Positions 56,643 to 64,000 of a stretch of DNA of 64,000 nt are shown here, piece by piece. Under the pieces are notes generated by a model that did not search any database, was not told the DNA's origin, and was given only the letters and a program-made list of their open reading frames with translations. The DNA comes from Amoebidium appalachense (taxonomy: Eukaryota > Ichthyosporea): assembly GCA_963693365.1 (NCBI GenBank), contig CAVNZM010000005.1, positions 1,612,001 to 1,676,000 on the forward strand, in the 5' to 3' direction. The translations under genes and the position numbers were made by a program. Numbering within the stretch: position 1 is the first letter of the stretch; each line of letters opens with the position of its first letter.

Positions 56643-58081
56643 ATGTAGGCACGTGCAATGGTGTGGGTACTAAGACTATGTAGGTGGTGCTGCCAGTGCC
56701 AGCATGTGTACAAGTACAGAAGCTTATACTGATGCAAAAGCTAAGGGTCTCTGTGATATTCTTGATGAAATATTCAGCACTTCCAGACAATGGCTTTGTC
56801 TTGTATTTGTAAAGTGTTGATATTCTTAACTGTTAGTAACGATGGCACTTTCAAATGCCAGCTCGTGCCATACCATTGCAATTCTCTAAGTATTGATATG
56901 TGATTCAGAAAGCCCCCTGTTACATTCATGTTGTTGCAGTGTGCCTTTCCTGATGATCGCATAATCACAATTTTTCTGATGCAGCTATATTAAGAACAGT
57001 TGTTGTCCGTGAGGATATGAGCCGGCACTGTCATGATAACACATAGCCTCAAACAACAGAACCAGTGGTGGGTGGACGGGCTTTTCCCTGTTTCTCCTCA
57101 TCTTCCCCCTCCTCTGTTTTTCCGGCCTTGATCCACAACCCCGTGGTACAGTAGGCCCAAGTTGGGTCTTCTTTTTATGATACTGTAGAATATACTTCGC
57201 CTTTTGAGTTTCAATTACACCCTCTTTTCATGTGTGATGCACGTGACTACAGATTCACGTTTAGTATTCATCAATTATAAATGGATGAACCATACATCAC
57301 ATAGATCGATACATGTGTGCACGTAATTACACGTTTGCCTCGAGGTAGCCTTGTCGGCCGTGACATTGTGCTTCTTGTGTGTGTTTGCCCTACCTGTTTT
57401 GTTTACAGTACCGGCCTCGACATGTGCCAGTGCCACGACCTACATGACCACTGTGCGCACTTCCCCTATCACCGTCCGACAAACACATGTTGCCTGTGGG
57501 CGGAGCGTGCCAAACCGCAGCTGCACAGCTCTGTGCTACCGTGGGTTTAGGGAGCGCCAGCTTCATGCGAGCGGATTGGCAGCCCTGGAAGTTTAGGGGG
57601 TCTGAGTGGCTCACTGAAGAGGCTCTATGATACGTCAGTATACGTAGGTATAGTATATACAGAAGTCCGGTGGATTCTACTTGCGTTTTATTGCATTATG
57701 TAAAGGAAAGCTGAAGTGGCTTGTATCATTTAACTGATAGATGAAAAGGAGACATTTGTTATTCATTATAGTTATGGTGCAGTGCTCTTTGTCCATTGCC
57801 ACTGGCAATGCACGCGTCAGACTCTACACACCCAAGTACCGTAGTACACGCACGCGCAGTGACGTACACGCGTACTCCTGATGGGCACTCGTATCCCTAA
57901 ATGTAATATTATGTACGCCGAATTAGCCCCAAGTACCTGCAAATAATGTAACTGCTCAATTTTTTTTGTTCTTCAGTTTGCTTTCAAAGAAAAACTGCGG
58001 ATGTTTGTTGCCCTTTTTCCCCTCATGCTGTGCTTCGTGGTCTGACTATATACCACTTCCCTACTGATGTGCTTCTCACTG
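56643..58081. other. Intergenic DNA downstream of the aminopeptidase
   Basis: No gene is called. An acceptor-like TTGTTTACAG at about 57409 precedes open frames of 50-60 codons with several Cys, but no start codon or partner exon was found. A possible polyadenylation region (TGTAA words) lies near 56808. Confidence 0.45.
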
Positions 58082-58117
58082 ATTGGCTCACTAATTTGGT
58101 TGTTGTTACCATATAAA
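58082..58117 (+). promoter_or_regulatory. ATTGG plus TATA core promoter
   Basis: ATTGG at 58082-58086 and ATATAAA at 58111-58117, about 65 bp upstream of the ATG at 58179. Confidence 0.5.
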
Positions 58118-58178
58118 GTAATACGCATACCAGTTCCGTCAGCAACTGACTTTTCACCAATCAAACAGCACCAATATC

Positions 58179-58425
58179 ATGGATTGCCAGGGCCATTGCT
58201 TTTGTTACCACCTCAATGACGTCCTCTCCTCTCAGTGACCCACCTGCAGCTGCCTGTTCCTTTCTACCCTCTCACACGGCACAGACACGCATTACCTCTG
58301 CGTGGTGTTCTCTACCCCATATATCTTTACTTCGATTTCTTTTTAGACCGTGCAAGAACAAACAAGAGTTGCAAGGTTCCCCTTCGAAGCCCCAAGCACG
58401 CGGTGGTGAGGTGCGTTTCTGTTGA
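58179..58425 (+). CDS. Possible small gene for a 44-residue Cys-containing peptide
   Basis: ATG at 58179 opens MDCQGHCFCYHLNDVLSSQ. A GT at 58235 and a strong acceptor (TTTCTTTTTAG) at 58346 join in phase to PCKNKQELQGSPSKPQARGG and a stop at 58425. The promoter upstream is well formed. The donor (CA|GTGACC) is mediocre and the peptide is short and unrecognised, so this could be a chance arrangement or a non-coding transcript. Confidence 0.35.
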
Positions 58426-59595
58426 ATGAAGTATACATGTTCTTGATCTGGTGGTTGTGTTGGGACTGTGCGTGTTGATTCACACTGTTTTCTTTCGTTT
58501 ATCGAACCGAGCTTAATATCTTGCACACATTCTTGTACTGTATACCTATTGGTATCCCTGTAGAGCATACTCCCCCCTCCCCTTTGAAACCTAAAAATTG
58601 GTAGGTTGCTGCTGTAGGTCCTACGTGTGGCTGCCGTAGAAGAAACCTATATTATTCTTTTTCTCCCCTCTTTGCCTGGTGATGTTTGTGCACCTGCTCG
58701 TACCCTCTGAATCTTTTGCTACCTAGCCCAAGATATCTACTATGTTTTTGACCTAACCTTTAATAGTCTGAATGCCTGTTACACAAACACATGAAGAGGT
58801 TGGTATGAGTGAGGGTGACATTTCTTCCCCTCCTTTGACAGGGGTGTTTTTTTTTTTTTTTTTGGTTCCGTGCACCTGTTTCCGCCCGTACATTATCTTG
58901 TGTATCATTTTATGGGATTAAAACAATTATTCAGAATATTTTTCCGGATTGTGCTTCTCTTCTTGCCTGTGGCGGTCAATGGGCCGTGCCTTCCACCGAG
59001 TTTCGTGTTCAAGTTGTCTGCAAATTGGTCTAAGCTTTCTCACGTGTCACCCTTTGATAGACCAATGTGCTCCTTTTTTTTTTTTTTTTTTTTTTTTTTT
59101 GTCTTTCCATCACGGTTCATGTAAGAGATTTTTTTCCCCCTTAAATATGGAATCGAGCACTTTGATTCTCCTTCGTATTTTTCTTTTTGGCACTCCTTGA
59201 AAAGGCACCCATAGGATCAATTGAAAACCTCCTGTTCATGTGGATACGTCGCTCTTTTGGCCACACTTGTGTTCACTCCCCTATTACATCATCCCCCCCC
59301 CTCCCCCCCCCCCCCCCCCCCTCACATGTGTGTGTAAATGTATGTATGTATGTATGTATGTATGTATGTATGTATCTTATCAGTATGCATGGCACAAATA
59401 TAATGTACTCGTAGCGAATAATATCAACGTCATTAACAATCGTATCCCCCCCCCCCCCCCCCCCCCCCACCCCCTGGGGTAATTAGGGTAATTAAGAAAG
59501 AATAGTTTAAAGAAAGGGGGGGGGGGGGGGGGGGGGGGGAGGGGGGGGGGGGGAGGAAGGAAGGAAGAAAGGCCAGCCCTATTTTCAACCTTGAA

Positions 59596-59627
<32 letters not shown>

Positions 59628-59644
59628 AAAAAAAAAAAAAAGGA

Positions 59645-59686
<42 letters not shown>

Positions 59687-60209
59687 GGAAAATAAAACTA
59701 CGAATTAGATAGAAGAAAGTACGGATGACGGAAAGGCATCAGATCAGATCCCTGGCCATGCACTGCGCAGGGTGTGGAGTAACCGTGACTATTTCCCATA
59801 GTTACCTGTTTTGGTAATGCAATTCGAAACAAACAATAATGCTCCCTGAGCGTTTAAATTCCTTCCGCTTTTGGACTAAGATACACACCTGTTGATAAAA
59901 CAGTCGGGGTTCTATGATTCAAGGTACCAGTTTACTGCGAGGGACCCTGTTTTAGAATTGACCTTTGGTTTGTCATGGGCATGTGCAAATCGGTTGTGAG
60001 GTGCTTGGTATCAGTTTTTCTCTTATGTTCCCTCTTTTTTTTTTTCTTTTTTTTTTTTGCTTTTTTTGTTGCTGTTTGTTGTTTCTGTTGTGTTTGCCGA
60101 GAACGGGTTTACCAACCACTAAAACCTCCATTCCCGCAGATCTCTTTGAACACACTTAGGCACACGTTCAGCTCAGCACCTACCACCAATAGTCTACATT
60201 GCATTTACC
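58426..60209. other. Intergenic region with several homopolymers
   Basis: T runs at 58850-58863 and 59076-59100, an (ATGT)n array at 59338-59374, C runs at 59288-59320 and 59446-59468, G runs at 59517-59552, and a C17/A25/G40 compound at 59601-59685. No gene recognised. Confidence 0.6.
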
Positions 60210-60406
60210 ATGGCGGTTTCCGGCAAAAAAGAGGGTGCCTGTGTTGCTGTGAATGGTGACGTCACAGGGGGCATAGTCATGGGGGGACAGCTTGAGGACA
60301 TGTGTCTGCGTCCTAGCAGCTCTTCACTCTATGCAGTAAGCCCTCTCTCTTACGCCACCCCCCATCCCACCCCCACCCCCTTAACCCCAACCCCACAATT
60401 TAATAA

Positions 60407-60480
<74 letters not shown>

Positions 60481-60999
60481 CGTGTACACCGCGTGTGTAC
60501 ACAAGCGTGCCGCGCACGAACACCCACTGCTTCTCCAAATGTCCTGTGTGTTAGCACATCATTTTTCAGAGTTATTCATGCTTACACCCTGGACCCTAAT
60601 GTAGGTCATTTATTGGATTGGCGCTAATCAGTGGGGTTATTTTGGAGTTTGAAAAGAAGATGAAGAATGCAAGCAGTTATGCGGCCCAAAGGTCGCAGGA
60701 GGTAGATCTTAATTTTTAAGAGAAACTTTATTGAAAATAGACTTTGTGTCGGTTTGATCGTACGGTGAATAGAGGAAACAGTCGGGAAGTGTCAGCATTA
60801 GGTGCTACACACCGAATAGATAGTGGTACGTATGGTATGTGGATTGTAGATCATTCAGGAATGCATGCTGAACTTCAACCAATCAGATGGTGTCCTTGAA
60901 GGCCCCAGGCACAGTGCCCGCCACCCGGCCTGCCCTTGACCTCGTGGCTGTTGTGGACTGCTCCGGATCCATGGTGTGGGTGTGTGGATGTGTGTGTGT

Positions 61000-61033
<34 letters not shown>

Positions 61034-64000
61034 TACATGTGTGCGCGGGTGTGCATTCTTGCGTGCTTGTTGTGTGTTCGTGTGTGTACTGGTAAGCACA
61101 ACTACCACTGGTGCACACGTGGAGCATTCGTAGGCATGTGTGTGCTGCAGCATGCACACATCAGTGCACAGATATGGCGTGGTATGGGTGCGCTAACAAT
61201 CATGGAAGTACCACAGCATGATGTGTGCACAACTTTGTTCTCTCAACTGTGCAAAATGACATACGAGTCGGTGGGGTTATGTTAAACAATGCGCAGTAGT
61301 TTTGGTGGGTAGTGGTGCTTTGCCATCTATTTACCTCTCTGTGTGTTTCGTGCGCTTTGCGCCTGTGTGTGCGCACGTGTGTGCGCATGCGTCTGTGTGC
61401 ATGTGTTTGTGTGTGTACGTGTGGGTACCTTTTGGTTTTTGCGAATTCATTGTCCCCTGGTTCTGTTGGGGTGTTCTGCATGTGCTATGGGTGGAGATAT
61501 TAACAATTCGTTTTGATTGGACAGAGCGGAGACAAGCTGAAACTGGTCCGGGAGGCTCTTAACACCATGATGACCCAGGTGGATTACCCCCCCCCCCCCC
61601 CTCCTCCCCCCCCCCCCCCCCCCCCCCCCCCCGGGGCGCCTAAATGGACACACACAGGGCGCACCCCTCTCCTCGTCCACAAATTTGTGTATTTGGTGTG
61701 TGTTTTCTTTGCATTTTTCGGCCACCGAGGATGAAGAATATATGTAGTTACATGTTGATCTTTATGTTTTATTCTTAGGATTTCATGCTAACTCGTGCAT
61801 TTCAGCTTCACCACCGCGACCGTGTGGCCTTGATCTCCTTTGACTCAGGTAACCATCACTCCCCTCCCTCCCCCTTCTTCCCGGGCCAACTGCTACTAAC
61901 AACGGTCGTTCATCAAACATTTACATTTGTCCTGGTGTGGGATAAAAGGGGGGATACATTAGAGGGGAGGTGGGTAGTGGTCGTTTCTAGAAGGGAAAAG
62001 GAGATGGAGAGGGGGGAGTGGGGAGGTTGGGTTATGTATGTCCTAGCAAAGCTTACGGTTCCGTGTGTGAACAACGACGCAAGAAGCAAAAGGGAATTAA
62101 TGAGGGGTAAATCAGCATAATTACATCTGTATAGCCGCACCACATAACCCTTCTAACTGATATTGCTGCTCCGCAGATGTGTCTGTGGAGATGACTCTGA
62201 CCCCAATGGACGGAGAGGGCAAGACCGCAGTCAACAGAAGGTGTGTATATCTTAATCCCCTCCCCCCCACCCCCCCCCCCCCCATCCTACCTCCGCGCAG
62301 AGTAAAGTTCATAAGAACAGAAAACGGCCTCTCGGCCATTACTTTAGAAGCATATGAGCGAACAGTGAAAGGAATATGTTGGGATTCACAGAACTTCAAG
62401 AAGAAACCTCTGCACTGCACAAAACGGCGCACACGAGAGACACACATGTACATGCGGGGCAAAACCTGCACACACACAGACACTCAAGCGAGCACACAAG
62501 GTTTGCTTACGTGTGGCCACATTTCCCACACATTCCTCCTCCCTCCCTCCCTCCCCCCCCCCCCCCCCCCCCCCCCCCCCCGCCCCTCGCGCCCCATACA
62601 CACACACACTCTCTCTCTCTCTTCTTGGGGACAGCAGACAGATTCGTACCCCAACCACCTCTCTGACAAAACCCCCCCTTGCCCCACTCGCCTCTTCCTC
62701 CCCTCCACACCCACCCACAGGCTCAATCGCATGGGCGGGGGCTCTATGACGGACCTTGGGGGGGGTCTTTTGCAGGCATACTCACTGCTTGCAGACACCC
62801 AGGGCACAGACCTGGCCAACCACATGAGCACCATCCTGCTGTTTACTGACGGCCAGGTGCGCACTAATAGTGTTTTAGAAAGGGGGGAGGAAAGGAGGGC
62901 AAAATTGCAAAAGAAAGGAAATAACAAAATAAACCCTGCATGCATGTGCCACGTTTCCAGTGCCATATTTCTTGCTGAGTTATACAATCACCTCACCTCT
63001 CACCCAGCCACACCCAAGGCAAACCTGAAACCATACACCTAGACACCCGTGCAGTCCCTCCCCCCCCCCCTCCCCCCCCCCCCCCCCCCCCGCTTCGGCC
63101 CCCCCCTCCTGCCCGTTCCAAAAAAAAAAAAAAGAACAACTCACACACACGAAAATACAGTGCCACAGACCCCCCCCCCTCCCCCCCACCCCTTCCCCCC
63201 CAACCCCCTCAACCCAAAAACAATATTTTTCCATTCTCACCCCCTCATTCTTCCCTCACTCCCCCCCCCCCCCCTCTCCCCCAGGCCAACATCCACATGA
63301 CGCACAAGGAGGAGATAGTCAGGGCCGTGCAGTCTGCTGCCTCCATCCTCACCACTCAGGCCCAGCCCATGGGGTACCATCCCCCCCCCCCCCCCCCCTA
63401 CCCCTCCCCGCCTTCCCCACCACACATTCTTCCCCCCCTCCGCCCCGCCTTCCCCCCTCCCCCTACCTCCCACACCGCCGCCGCCGCCCTCTCTCCCTCC
63501 CCCCCCTCACCCCCCCCCCCCCTCCCTCCCCATCCTCTCCCTTCCTCCCCCTCCTCCCACCTCTTCTCCAAATCTTCTTATTTGATCCCCCTCCCCTCCC
63601 TCCTCCCATTTTTTCCACAATCCCCTCTGCGGCTGTAACGGTGTCACCGAAGCTCCATTCCACTGCTCTACCACCCAGCCCTGTCCCTTTTTGTGAAGTC
63701 TCTATTGTCTATGAGTCCCATCCATTTGAGTCACAGTCTCACGTTCATTTTGTCTCTTCTTGTTTGTTACCCCTCCCCCCCCCCCCCCCTCCCTCCCCTT
63801 TCCCCCCCCCCCCCCCTTCCCCTGCCCCCTCCCCCTCCCCTCCCCCCCCCCCTCCCCCCCCCCTCCCCCCCCCCCCCCCCCCCCGGCGGACGCCGCCGCC
63901 CCAGGACTCCCCCCCGACACCTTCATCTCCTACCTCTTCCCCGTACATCGCCTCTTTTTCCTTTCTGAAGAGCAAGTAGAGGGACAAACCTCAAAGCCCA
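60210..64000 (+). CDS. VWA-domain protein, incomplete at window end
   Basis: Exons 60210-60335, 60887-60973, 61525-61578, 61779-61848, 62177-62240, 62721-62856 and 63285-63373 join in frame; later exons lie beyond or were not found. Exon 1 starts MAVSGKKEGACVAVNGDVTG. Exon 2 carries VAVVDCSGSM, the D-x-S-x-S start of a metal-ion-dependent adhesion site (MIDAS). KLKLVREALNTMM, DRVALISFDS, the GGGSMTDLGGGL loop (third MIDAS element) and TILLFTDGQANIHMTHKEEI follow in the usual VWA order. VWA domains bind protein partners through a divalent metal. No signal peptide is seen, so an intracellular VWA protein (for example a VWA-type ubiquitin ligase or copine-like protein) is likelier than an adhesion molecule. 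The last visible donor is GG|GTACCA. Confidence 0.8.
60410..60476. repeat. (AT)n microsatellite
   Basis: Pure TA array of about 65 bp in intron 1 of the VWA gene. Confidence 0.95.
61001..61032. repeat. Poly-G tract in VWA gene intron
   Basis: About 30 consecutive G shortly after the donor of exon 2. C runs occur in later introns (61590-61632, 62553-62580, 63059-63091). Confidence 0.9.
63374..64000. repeat. C-rich low-complexity sequence at window end
   Basis: Mostly C with T interruptions, with a unique island at 63620-63770. It is most likely an intron of the VWA gene. No exon with matching phase was found before the window ends. Confidence 0.6.

Noticed and set aside
57317-57600. Cys-containing open frames after an acceptor-like TTTACAG
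   Set aside because: No ATG start, no partner exon in phase, and two frames look equally plausible.

Overview
This window is nuclear DNA of a eukaryote. The genes are split by GT-AG introns, several promoters carry TATA and CCAAT boxes, and there is an LTR retrotransposon, a tRNA-derived SINE with a 13-bp target-site duplication, and very many microsatellites and poly-G/poly-C tracts. I cannot name the organism from sequence alone. A protist or alga, or a small invertebrate, with homopolymer-rich introns would fit.

Layout: 1-1.15 kb intergenic with an inverted-repeat element; 1.15-5.1 kb a + strand gene for a secreted OTU-like protein; 5.1-6.6 kb low complexity; 6.6-13.65 kb a complete Ty3-type chromodomain retrotransposon (minus strand) with nearly identical LTRs; 13.65-20.7 kb a mobile-element graveyard with two unidentified ORFs, a 3' fragment of a non-LTR element and a terminal-inverted-repeat (TIR) element; 20.7-24 kb a + strand gene with a tesmin/TSO1-type CXC domain; 24-28.9 kb GA/GT/poly-G tracts, a second TIR-element copy and a 255-bp direct repeat pair; 28.9-30.3 kb a two-helix membrane protein (+); 30.7-32.65 kb a J-domain protein (-); 32.9-33.1 kb a CCAAT-box cluster; 33.6-38.5 kb a coiled-coil protein (-); 38.7-40.5 kb a tentative + strand gene; 42.5-46.2 kb a secreted protein with five six-cysteine knottin-like modules (+); 47.4-47.8 kb the SINE; 49.1-56.6 kb a leukotriene A4 hydrolase-type M1 aminopeptidase (+); 58.1-58.4 kb a possible small gene; 60.2 kb to the window end a von Willebrand factor A (VWA) domain protein (+, incomplete).

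The host genes look like unrelated single-copy genes and form no pathway. What unites the window is its intron style: CAG|GT donors followed by C-rich or G-rich runs, CA/GT microsatellites inside the introns, and acceptors that are often the end of a CA repeat (CACAG|exon). Several reading frames, including the otherwise intact aminopeptidase and the young retrotransposon, break by one base at C or G homopolymers, so 1-nt length errors in the assembly are a live alternative to real mutation. Exon joins below were worked out by hand from splice consensus and reading phase.
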